Source: an uncultured Bacilli bacterium (GTDB taxonomy: Bacteria; Bacillota_I; Bacilli_A; RF39; UBA660). From it: 8,004 nucleotides of DNA. The stretch spans positions 1 to 8,004 of the forward strand of contig CANRLB010000049.1 in assembly GCA_947631365.1 (NCBI GenBank). The letters run 5' to 3'. Positions 1 to 5,479 of this stretch are shown in pieces. Position 1 is the stretch's first letter, and every line of letters starts with the position of its first letter. A program made the position numbers and the translations under genes. Under the pieces are notes generated by a model, which saw only the letters and a program-made list of their open reading frames with translations, made no database searches and had not been told where the DNA came from.

Positions 1-110
1 ATTCTAATGTTGCTTACTACGAAGCAATCATCGATAGTGACAGTTGCATAACCTTTAAGTCTTGAACCCTCTCTATCTACTTTGTGAACACGTACTTTTG
101 TAATTTCCAT
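1..110 (-). CDS. spoVG: SpoVG, N-terminal 36 codons (runs off the left edge)
   Basis: The fragment begins MEITKVRVHKVDREGSRLKG and continues through a TVTIDDCFVVSNIR segment. This matches the N-terminus of SpoVG, whose family pattern is MEVTDVRLRRV followed by a charged turn, an A-S/T-I-T-L-D strand and FVVHDIR. SpoVG is a small, roughly 85-95 residue nucleic-acid-binding regulator, first known from cell-division and sporulation control in Bacillus and widespread in Firmicutes. The start is well supported: an AGGAGT Shine-Dalgarno at 118-123 lies 7 bases upstream of the ATG at 110. It is preceded by its own candidate promoter just after veg, so it need not depend on readthrough from yabG-veg. 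The C-terminal half lies outside the window. Identification is confident despite the short fragment. Confidence 0.93.
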   Translation of the reverse strand, partial: MEITKVRVHKVDREGSRLKGYATVTIDDCFVVSNIR

Positions 111-150
111 ATTTTCCACTCCTTATCTTGATTTCACAATCTAATACCAT

Positions 151-177
151 TTTATACCATAATTACTTATTTTTCAA
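151..177 (-). promoter_or_regulatory. Promoter upstream of spoVG
   Basis: On the minus strand a TTGAAA -35 (177-172) is followed after 15 bases by TATAAA (156-151), preceded by TG at the extended -10 position (TGGTATAAA). The spacer is short, but an extended -10 tolerates that. It begins 6 bases after the veg stop codon and places the start site about 35 bases before the spoVG ATG. It looks like a vegetative sigma-A type promoter; no sigma-H-like element was recognised. Confidence 0.5.
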
Positions 178-183
178 GCTATT

Positions 184-396
184 TTATAATAATTTTATTT
201 TAATATAACCTGTTATATAATCGTTATAAGAAAAACTTTTTTCAACGCCATTACATAATATTGTAAAAATATTAGGGTATGTTTTATAAAGTACTCCTTC
301 ATAACGTGATATTTTATTACGCATGCCATATACCGTAACAACAACTTTTTTATTAATATTAGATTCAATTTTATTTTTTACTAATTCTATATTCAT
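184..396 (-). CDS. veg: Veg family protein
   Basis: This 70-residue basic protein matches Veg, a small Firmicutes protein known in B. subtilis as very abundant and reported to stimulate biofilm matrix gene expression. The recognisable features are an N-terminal helix (residues 3-13, VKNKIESNINK), the V-x-G-x-R-x-K turn (VYGMRNKI, 22-29), the diagnostic E-G-x-L-x-x-T-Y-P-x-x-F strand (33-44), and an SFSYNDYITG segment (54-63) corresponding to the SYSYADVLT region of Bacillus Veg. It is shorter than the roughly 85-residue Bacillus protein, mostly at the C-terminus. Its ATG overlaps the yabG stop codon by one base (TAATG). Only a weak GGGG-type Shine-Dalgarno lies inside the end of yabG, so translational coupling is likely. 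The position next to yabG is the same as in B. subtilis. Confidence 0.9.
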   Translation of the reverse strand: MNIELVKNKIESNINKKVVVTVYGMRNKISRYEGVLYKTYPNIFTILCNGVEKSFSYNDYITGYIKIKLL

Positions 397-1178
397 TATC
401 TAGGGTACCCCACATACATAAGACCATTTGTAATGATACCGCCCATACCATCTTTACCATATTTAGTTTTTTCTAATAATTCCTTTAAATCAATTTCTTT
501 ATTTCTTTCTGTAAGAGCAACTGTAGCTGCTATAATTGCGGGATCAAGAGCATGAATATTTACTCTTTTAGGACTTGAGGCAAAATTAGCTCCCGCTTTA
601 ATAAGTTCTTCGTAGTTACTTTGACAAGCTCCCGCAATAATAACTAACTTCTCATGACTTTTTTCATAATTACGGGCACTTTTAATAGCTTTAATAAAAT
701 TTTTAGTATTTTTATAATTATCAATATCTTTAGCACTACCTTTTTTCTTATAATAAGCATCATGACCAGTGATGATTAAGATATCAGGTTTATATTCATT
801 TAATAAAAGTCTTACTTGTTCATACATATCTTCTTCTTTTATTTTTTTGCCTATTGCATAAACACCCATATATTTATAATATTTTAAACATTTATCTAAG
901 AATTCTCCATCACTATCTAAATGAACAATCTTACCAGGCAGATAAAAAAAATCATCTTCTTTTTCTATTTTTTCTCCCCTTGTTAATTCTTTAAAATCTT
1001 CATCTCTTGGCTTTTCACATAACACTAAATCGGCTAAATTACTATCAGCATATAATCTTACTTCAGCCCCTTTTAAATAATAAACATCATCTTTAATATT
1101 AATTACTTTAAATACAGTATCATTATTATAGCTTTTTCTTGTTACATAATCACCAATTCTTATCCCCTCTTTATCCAT
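396..1178 (-). CDS. yabG: YabG, sporulation-specific cysteine protease
   Basis: YabG is the spore-coat maturation protease (peptidase family U57), which processes coat proteins and prepares them for cross-linking. In Clostridioides difficile it also processes germination proteins. Numbered from the chosen start, the 260-residue protein has the N-terminal IGDYVTRKSYNND motif (8-20), the AEVRLYADS-LADLV segment (38-52), the PGKIVHLD motif (81-88), ILIITGHDAY (133-142), IIAGACQSNYE (180-190) and FASSPKRVNIHALDP (199-213). The conserved His139 and Cys185 are the expected catalytic pair. The reading frame is open for 11 more codons upstream, to an ATG at 1211, but that codon abuts the poly-T of a terminator and has no Shine-Dalgarno. 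The ATG at 1178 has GGTGA at 1188-1184 and matches the B. subtilis N-terminus. Its presence argues for a true endospore former. Confidence 0.95.
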   Translation of the reverse strand: MDKEGIRIGDYVTRKSYNNDTVFKVINIKDDVYYLKGAEVRLYADSNLADLVLCEKPRDEDFKELTRGEKIEKEDDFFYLPGKIVHLDSDGEFLDKCLKYYKYMGVYAIGKKIKEEDMYEQVRLLLNEYKPDILIITGHDAYYKKKGSAKDIDNYKNTKNFIKAIKSARNYEKSHEKLVIIAGACQSNYEELIKAGANFASSPKRVNIHALDPAIIAATVALTERNKEIDLKELLEKTKYGKDGMGGIITNGLMYVGYPR

Positions 1179-1193
1179 ATATATCACCAGTAA

Positions 1194-1201
1194 ATTATAT
1201 G
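1194..1201 (-). promoter_or_regulatory. Possible -10 element of the yabG-veg unit
   Basis: Since a terminator ends just upstream at 1212, yabG needs its own promoter in the 33 bases between the terminator and its ATG. The minus strand there reads CATATAAT. This contains a consensus sigma-A TATAAT and also matches 7 of 8 bases of the sigma-E type -10 CATACAAT, which would suit a mother-cell sporulation gene. No good -35 of either class is visible because the upstream sequence is the terminator poly-T. The sigma assignment is therefore a guess. Confidence 0.3.
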
Positions 1202-1211
1202 AATTAAACAT

Positions 1212-1237
1212 AAAAAAAAGAAGACAAGGTCCTCTTT
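1212..1237 (-). terminator. Intrinsic terminator ending the rsmA operon
   Basis: On the minus strand AAAGAGGAC (1237-1229) pairs with GTCTTCTTT (1225-1217) over 9 positions with one G-U pair, around a CTT loop, and runs into eight consecutive T (1219-1212). It starts one base after the stop codon of the 37-residue membrane protein gene. It separates the 3D-rsmA-microprotein unit from yabG-veg. Confidence 0.85.
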
Positions 1238-1238
1238 A

Positions 1239-1352
1239 TTAATATTTTATCTTTATGATAACTATTGAGATTATTATTCCTATAATAATTATTCCTAAGG
1301 CAATAAGTAATCCAGTTAATAATATTTTCCTATCTTCATTTAAATTAAACAT
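1239..1352 (-). CDS. 37-residue single-span membrane microprotein
   Basis: I do not recognise this gene. The frame opens with ATG at 1352, two bases after the stop of the upstream 104-residue gene (TAA-AA-ATG), and ends with TAA at 1239-1241, directly before an intrinsic terminator. The N-terminus MFNLNEDRK is polar and mixed in charge. Residues 10-33 are entirely hydrophobic or small (Ile, Leu, Val, Ala, Gly, with one Thr and one Ser). A short basic tail, KIKY, ends it. This is one transmembrane helix, and the C-terminal Lys residues favour a cytoplasmic C-terminus by the positive-inside rule. The Shine-Dalgarno is weak (only AAGT near the upstream stop), so translation is probably coupled. 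Support comes from the clean fit between two genetic boundaries and from a similar microprotein two genes upstream. A role with its neighbours is inference. Confidence 0.65.
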   Translation of the reverse strand: MFNLNEDRKILLTGLLIALGIIIIGIIISIVIIKIKY

Positions 1353-1354
1353 TT

Positions 1355-1669
1355 TTACTTAACAATAGCATTTAATAAAATGTCATATAAAACTATTTCT
1401 TTGTTGTTATAATTTAAAATAGTATTATTATCTTGAATTTGATAGTCAATATTATCTAAAGAGATACTTAAATCTAAAACATAATCATTTAAAGGAGTAA
1501 CTGCTCTTCCCGTTAAAGGATCATTTTTACTCAAATCATTAAATATTAAAACATTCTTATTAGTAATAACAATATTTCTTGTAAACATTTTACCAGCAAT
1601 TTCAATTAAACCATTATTTTTTTCAAAAACTATTTTTTCATCATTTGCATTAAATTCATAATTATACAT
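1355..1669 (-). CDS. Small conserved-looking protein, possibly PH/GRAM-like
   Basis: This encodes a 104-residue soluble, probably cytoplasmic protein of unknown function. It has no signal peptide and no membrane span. The sequence alternates short beta-like strands: EKIVFEKNN (11-19), GLIEIAGKMF (20-29), RNIVITNKNVLIFND (31-45), then a Pro/Gly loop (51-60), more strands, and a short C-terminal helix-like LYDILLNAI (94-102). The ITNKNVLIF core resembles the LTNKRLIF strand pair of bacterial PH and GRAM-type domains, so such a fold is plausible but unproven. The start at 1669 is chosen because a strong GAGGAG lies 7 bases upstream. A TTG five codons earlier sits inside that Shine-Dalgarno and is rejected. 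The gene lies between two single-span membrane microproteins, and the upstream one's TGA stop overlaps this Shine-Dalgarno. A membrane-associated partnership is suggested but only inferred. Confidence 0.75.
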   Translation of the reverse strand: MYNYEFNANDEKIVFEKNNGLIEIAGKMFTRNIVITNKNVLIFNDLSKNDPLTGRAVTPLNDYVLDLSISLDNIDYQIQDNNTILNYNNKEIVLYDILLNAIVK

Positions 1670-1680
1670 ACTATTTCTCC

Positions 1681-1776
1681 TCAATCTATTATATATTTAA
1701 CAAGATAAAACACTAATCCCCAGATTATCATAATAATCGTTGTAGTAATAATTATTATTTTTAATGTTTTATCCAT
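1681..1776 (-). CDS. 31-residue single-span membrane microprotein
   Basis: I do not recognise this gene. ATG at 1776 follows the rsmA stop (1788) by 11 bases and has an AAAGGT Shine-Dalgarno about 5 bases upstream. It ends with TGA at 1681-1683, and that TGA lies within the GAGGAG ribosome site of the next gene. The N-terminus MDKTLK is basic. Residues 7-26 form one continuous hydrophobic helix (Ile-rich, with a three-Thr run at 11-13 and a Trp at 19), followed by KYIID. This is a single transmembrane segment with charges on both sides and little else. It fills what would otherwise be an unexplained gap in an operon with almost no intergenic space, and its ribosome site is good. Both facts argue for a real gene. 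The TGA stop also supports the standard genetic code here. Confidence 0.72.
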   Translation of the reverse strand: MDKTLKIIIITTTIIMIIWGLVFYLVKYIID

Positions 1777-1787
1777 TTTATACCTTT

Positions 1788-2570
1788 CTAATTGACATTA
1801 AATATGGAATGATAAATTTCAACGAAAATATCCTCACTTAATTCTTCTGATCTTATCGTATCATTTAATTTATGTTTTTGCAAGATGGCATTAACTTTTG
1901 CAAACTCATAATCTTTTAAATTATTTTTTAAGGTTTTTCTTTTCATTCTAAAAGCATCATTAATTAATTTAAAATAATCTTCTTTATTAACATGAGGTTG
2001 ATTTACTCTTTTACTTAATTTAATAACAGCACTTTCTACTTTAGGAATAGGATTAAAACAAGTTTTAGATACTTTAAATAATTTTGTAACATCAAAGTAA
2101 TATTTTAAATATAATGTTATACTGCCATAATCCCTACATTTTGGTAAAGCTGCAAAACGATTAGCAACCTCTTCTTGAACCATAAAAATCATTTCCTTAA
2201 CATCTAAATTTAAATTAATTAAATATTTTATAATTGGGGTTGTTATATAATAAGGAAGATTACCTACTATATATAAATTATTATAAGAAATATCTTTTAT
2301 ATCATTTAAAATATTGGCTGATAATATATCTTGATAAATTATTTTTGTTTTATCATCTATTAAATCATTTAAATAAACTTTTAAATCTTGATCTATTTCA
2401 TAGCAAAGCAAAAAAGCTTTTTTCTTTTTTAGTTTTTTAGTTAAAGAACCCATTCCTGGACCAATTTCAATTATTAAATCATTTTCTTTAGCTTGAATAC
2501 TTTCTGTTATTTTCTCAATTATTTGCTTGTCAATTAAAAAATTTTGACCTAAGCTCTTTTTAGCGTTCAT
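1788..2570 (-). CDS. rsmA: 16S rRNA (adenine(1518)-N6/adenine(1519)-N6)-dimethyltransferase
   Basis: RsmA (KsgA) transfers four methyl groups from S-adenosylmethionine to two adjacent adenines in the 3'-terminal helix of 16S rRNA during small-subunit maturation. The 260-residue length is typical. Visible motifs are the N-terminal KKSLGQNFL (4-12), the SAM-binding IIEIGPGMGSLT (33-44), the acidic residue of motif II (E58), the catalytic NLPYYIT (104-110), VQEEVANR (131-138), FNPIPKVESAVI (172-183) and the C-terminal FRMKRKTLKNNL (207-218). The start at 2570 has AAGGA 7 bases upstream. The gene begins inside the 3' end of the 3D-domain gene, with an 11-base overlap, so the two are likely translationally coupled. 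Position next to the yabE-type gene and near yabG matches B. subtilis, except that rnmV (ribonuclease M5) is missing between them. Confidence 0.98.
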   Translation of the reverse strand: MNAKKSLGQNFLIDKQIIEKITESIQAKENDLIIEIGPGMGSLTKKLKKKKAFLLCYEIDQDLKVYLNDLIDDKTKIIYQDILSANILNDIKDISYNNLYIVGNLPYYITTPIIKYLINLNLDVKEMIFMVQEEVANRFAALPKCRDYGSITLYLKYYFDVTKLFKVSKTCFNPIPKVESAVIKLSKRVNQPHVNKEDYFKLINDAFRMKRKTLKNNLKDYEFAKVNAILQKHKLNDTIRSEELSEDIFVEIYHSIFNVN

Positions 2571-3096
2571 TGCCCCATCCTTGTCTTAAAACATCATATG
2601 TTATAACACTTCTTCCAAGATTAAGAGCATAGTCAATATCACTACTTAATAAATCTAGAGCATTTCCTCTTACACCACGATCTAAAACTATAGCTATAAC
2701 TGGTTCACTAGAAACAAAAGATTTATTAAATCTTACGATACTTCCACAAGGAAGATTAGATGAGGATGCAACTATTCTAACATTACCATAGGTTTCATCA
2801 TAATAAGTAGTTTTGCCATCAGTAATATCATAACGATACATACACCCTAAATGGCCATTACATAAAGGACAATTATATACATAACCTGTTAAATCACCAG
2901 TAAAAGTATCTTTAACACTATAAATATCATTACTAACAAATTCATCATATTTTAATGCCATTGTTGATAAATTAACATTATTATTTATATTATTACTATA
3001 AATTTTTGTTTCATGTTTAGAAATATAACTAGATGAAGCAACAACAAAAAGAACAATAATTATAAATTTTATACTTATATTTAAGATTCTTTTCAT
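2560..3096 (-). CDS. Membrane-anchored 3D-domain (YabE/YocH-type) cell-wall protein
   Basis: The 178-residue protein has an N-terminal basic and hydrophobic segment (MKRILN, then about 9-23), which is either a signal peptide or an anchor. A polar linker follows, then a 3D domain from about 65 to 170. Typical 3D features are the LTGYVYNCPLC start (69-79), RIVASSSNLPCGSIVRF (107-123), VLDRGVRGNALDLL (137-150), SDIDYA (152-157) and LGRSVITYDVL (160-170). Asp139, Asp148 and Asp153 or 155 correspond to the three conserved aspartates. The fold is a double-psi barrel related to lytic transglycosylases, so peptidoglycan remodelling is expected. It occupies the yabE position but lacks the DUF348 and G5 repeats of YabE. 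Four cysteines (76, 79, 85, 117) could form disulfides or bind metal outside the cell. The second of two adjacent ATGs is chosen because it is better spaced from AAGG; the first is at 3099. Confidence 0.85.
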   Translation of the reverse strand: MKRILNISIKFIIIVLFVVASSSYISKHETKIYSNNINNNVNLSTMALKYDEFVSNDIYSVKDTFTGDLTGYVYNCPLCNGHLGCMYRYDITDGKTTYYDETYGNVRIVASSSNLPCGSIVRFNKSFVSSEPVIAIVLDRGVRGNALDLLSSDIDYALNLGRSVITYDVLRQGWGNER

Positions 3097-3117
3097 CATA
3101 CACCTTCTAACAATATA

Positions 3118-3146
3118 ATTATAGCTATATAAAAGACTTTTGTCAA
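3118..3146 (-). promoter_or_regulatory. Perfect-consensus sigma-A promoter of the 3D-rsmA operon
   Basis: The minus strand carries TTGACA (3146-3141), a 17-base spacer and TATAAT (3123-3118), matching the vegetative consensus at all twelve positions and at optimal spacing. The expected start is near G3111, giving a leader of only about 15 bases that carries AAGGTG as the ribosome site. It should drive the 3D-domain gene, rsmA and the three small genes that follow, down to the terminator at 1212. Confidence 0.88.
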
Positions 3147-3184
3147 AAAAAGAAAAGATTATTTAAAGTTCATTTATCTTTTTC
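3145..3184 (-). terminator. Weak intrinsic terminator after tatD
   Basis: On the minus strand GAAAAAGAT (3184-3176) pairs with ATCTTTTC (3159-3152), with one bulged A and a 16-base loop, and is followed by seven T (3151-3145). The stem is almost all A-T, so it is likely leaky. Its T-run merges into the -35 of the next promoter. Confidence 0.45.
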
Positions 3185-3194
3185 ATAAATAAAC

Positions 3195-3944
3195 TTAAAT
3201 TTGAAACACCCTTTTAATATTTTGATTAGTTATTTGCATTAACTCTGAAAGAGAAATATTAAATAATGATGCCGTAAAATTAGCTATTTCTAGAATATGA
3301 CTAGGATTATTAGTTGTACCTCTAAAAGGTTCTGGCGTAAGGTATGGAGAATCCGTTTCTAAAACTAAATTATTTAAAGGTAATTCTTTAATAACATCTT
3401 TTATCTTAGCATTTTTAAAAGTAATTACACCATTAATACCTAAAAGGAAACCCATTTTAATATATTCTTGGGCCGTTTCTTTAGAACCAGAAAATGAATG
3501 GATAACTCCTTTAACATGATGTCTTTTTAAAATATTAATTGTATCTTCTGTTGCTTCCCTACTATGGATTATTACTGGTTTGTGATATTTTTCTGCTAAA
3601 GATAATTGAGATGAAAATAATTTAATTTGTTCCTCTTTATTTTCTTTAGTGTAATAATAATCAAGGCCTATTTCTCCAATAGCAATAATTTTAGGATTAT
3701 TTATATTCTCTTCAATAAATTTTAAATCATCTAAATTATAACTTAAAACATTTTCAGGATGAATACCAATGGCACCATACATTTCTTTATAGATACTTAT
3801 AAGTTTTAAAACTTCCAAATTAGATAATCTATCACAGCCATTATTAATAAATCTATCAACTTTTTTTTCTTTAGCATCTTTAATTACTTCTAAAATATCT
3901 TCATAATATTCGCTATATAAATGACAATGAGTATCAGTAAACAT
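3195..3944 (-). CDS. tatD: TatD family metal-dependent DNase
   Basis: This is a TatD/YcfH-type amidohydrolase-fold nuclease, thought to trim 3' ends of damaged DNA in a metal-dependent reaction. At 249 residues it is close to full family length. The metal ligands are in place: DTHCHL at the N-terminus (H6 and H8), GEIGLDYYY (E91), VIIHSREA (H127), VIHSFSG (H149) and ETDSPYL (D198). It also has the family's GIHPE (60-64) and the P-x-P-x-R-G-x-x-N-x-P segment (204-214). Its ATG shares one base with the metG stop codon (TAATG), and a GAGGA ribosome site lies in the last codons of metG. It is therefore the last gene of the T-box-controlled unit. The metG-tatD pair is a widely conserved arrangement in Firmicutes. 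The bacterial symbol tatD (yabD in B. subtilis) is used by family; the physiological substrate is not shown. Confidence 0.95.
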   Translation of the reverse strand: MFTDTHCHLYSEYYEDILEVIKDAKEKKVDRFINNGCDRLSNLEVLKLISIYKEMYGAIGIHPENVLSYNLDDLKFIEENINNPKIIAIGEIGLDYYYTKENKEEQIKLFSSQLSLAEKYHKPVIIHSREATEDTINILKRHHVKGVIHSFSGSKETAQEYIKMGFLLGINGVITFKNAKIKDVIKELPLNNLVLETDSPYLTPEPFRGTTNNPSHILEIANFTASLFNISLSELMQITNQNIKRVFQI

Positions 3945-5479
3945 TATTTTTCCTCAATTCGATTAAATAATACTTCTTTAATACCGGTTTTATTATCATT
4001 TTCATAATAACCAAATTCATCTAAAGTATTAAAACTTGTTTCTAAAGTATTAATTTGTTTAAATATTTTGGCTGCAGTAGTAGGAAGAAAAGCTTGTAGG
4101 AGAACTGTACCAAATCTAATAGTTTCCATTAAATTATATAAAACAGTTTGTAATCTTTCTTTATTACTTTCATCTTTAGCTAAAACCCATGGTGTTGTTT
4201 CATCAATATATTTATTAGCTCTTCTAAAAATATCAAAAATGTTATCTAAAGCATCAGCTATGTGAAGCCTATCCATATTTTCAAAAACTTTATTTTTTAA
4301 ATTAATGACAGCCTTTTTTAAATCATTATCTATATCTTCATTTACTTTAGGGTTTTCTAAATGACCAGCAAAATATTTTTCAATCATCCCTATAGTTCTA
4401 TTAACAAGATTTCCTAAATTATTTGCTAAATTACTATTTATACTTTCGATTAAAAGTTCTCTTGTAAAAGTTCCGTCTGATGCAAAAGGCATTTCATGTA
4501 ACATATAATATCTTATAGCGTCAACACCAAATTCACTCACCAAATCATCAGCATAAACAATATTACCTTTACTTTTACTCATTTTATCAGTACCAAATAA
4601 AAGCCATGGATGACCAAATACTTGATGAGGCAATTCTTCACCTAAAGCATGGAGAATAATTGGCCAATAAATAGTATGAAATCTTAAAATATCTTTACCA
4701 ATTAAATGAATATCACAAGGCCAATATTTTCGATATTCATCACTATGATTACCTAAAGGATCATAACCTAAAAAAGTTATATAGTTAGATAAAGCATCAA
4801 TCCAAACATAAATGACATGAGATGAATCAAAAGTAACAGGGATGCCCCATTTAAAAGATGTTCTTGAAACACATAAATCTTCTAAACCTGGTCTAATAAA
4901 ATTATTTAACATTTCATTTTTTCTTGACTCAGGTTCAATAAAATGGGGATGATTTTCAATATATTCTAATAGCCAATTAGAATATTTACTCATTTTAAAA
5001 AAGTATGCTTCTTCAGTTGCTTGAGTTAACTCTCTTCCACAATCAGGGCATTTACCATCAACACTTTGCGTTTCTGTCCAAAAAGATTCACAAGGAACGC
5101 AATATAACCCTTGATATTCACTTTTATAAATATCCCCTTGTTCATATAACTTTTTAAATATTTCTTGAACTGTTTTTTCATGTTTTTTATCCGTGGTTCT
5201 TACAAATTTATCATAACTAGTATCCATTAAATCCCAAATATTTTTAATTTCAGAAGCTATATTATCAACATACTCTTGCGGAGTAATACCGGCTTCTTTT
5301 GCTTTAATTTCGATTTTTTCGCCATGTTCATCAGTTCCTGTTTGAAAATATACATCATAACCTTGCAATCTTTTAAACCTAGCTATGGCATCCGCTAAAA
5401 CAATTTCATAAGTATTACCAATATGTGGCTTAGCACTTGTATACGCAATTGCTGTACTTATATAAAATTTCTTATTCAT
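3944..5479 (-). CDS. metG: Methionyl-tRNA synthetase
   Basis: MetG charges tRNA-Met with methionine using ATP. It is a class I synthetase of 511 residues from the chosen start. The HIGH signature is PHIGN (18-22) and the KMSKS loop is KMSKSKGN (299-306). A single zinc-knuckle with Cys127, Cys130, Cys144 and Cys147 (C-x2-C, 13 residues, C-x2-C) is present in the connective domain. The anticodon-binding helical domain follows, with FLPTTA near the end. The protein stops there and lacks the C-terminal EMAP/Trbp111-like tRNA-binding domain found in the longer B. subtilis enzyme. The start at 5479 is preferred over an in-frame ATG at 5518 because AGAGGA lies about 5 bases upstream and MNKKFYISTAIAY matches the family N-terminus. 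The first 8 bases overlap the end of the dUTPase-like gene. Expression is probably governed by the T-box leader at 6603-6818. Confidence 0.98.
   Translation of the reverse strand: MNKKFYISTAIAYTSAKPHIGNTYEIVLADAIARFKRLQGYDVYFQTGTDEHGEKIEIKAKEAGITPQEYVDNIASEIKNIWDLMDTSYDKFVRTTDKKHEKTVQEIFKKLYEQGDIYKSEYQGLYCVPCESFWTETQSVDGKCPDCGRELTQATEEAYFFKMSKYSNWLLEYIENHPHFIEPESRKNEMLNNFIRPGLEDLCVSRTSFKWGIPVTFDSSHVIYVWIDALSNYITFLGYDPLGNHSDEYRKYWPCDIHLIGKDILRFHTIYWPIILHALGEELPHQVFGHPWLLFGTDKMSKSKGNIVYADDLVSEFGVDAIRYYMLHEMPFASDGTFTRELLIESINSNLANNLGNLVNRTIGMIEKYFAGHLENPKVNEDIDNDLKKAVINLKNKVFENMDRLHIADALDNIFDIFRRANKYIDETTPWVLAKDESNKERLQTVLYNLMETIRFGTVLLQAFLPTTAAKIFKQINTLETSFNTLDEFGYYENDNKTGIKEVLFNRIEEK

Noticed and set aside
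1681..1683. TGA read as tryptophan (Mollicutes code)
   Set aside because: Reading through would extend the 31-residue frame across the next gene's ribosome site. All Trp residues in the conserved genes use TGG, and a stop at this point fits the gene packing.
1239..1776. Microproteins as type I toxins
   Set aside because: They are hydrophobic and short, but they sit in frame order within a housekeeping operon, with no visible antisense RNA promoter.
2234..2440. Plus-strand open frame inside rsmA
   Set aside because: It lies wholly within a confidently identified gene on the other strand and encodes a low-complexity Leu/Tyr/Lys-rich product typical of AT-rich antisense.
4068..4265. Plus-strand open frame inside metG
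   Set aside because: Antisense to the conserved C-terminal domain of MetG, with no recognisable protein features or good ribosome site.
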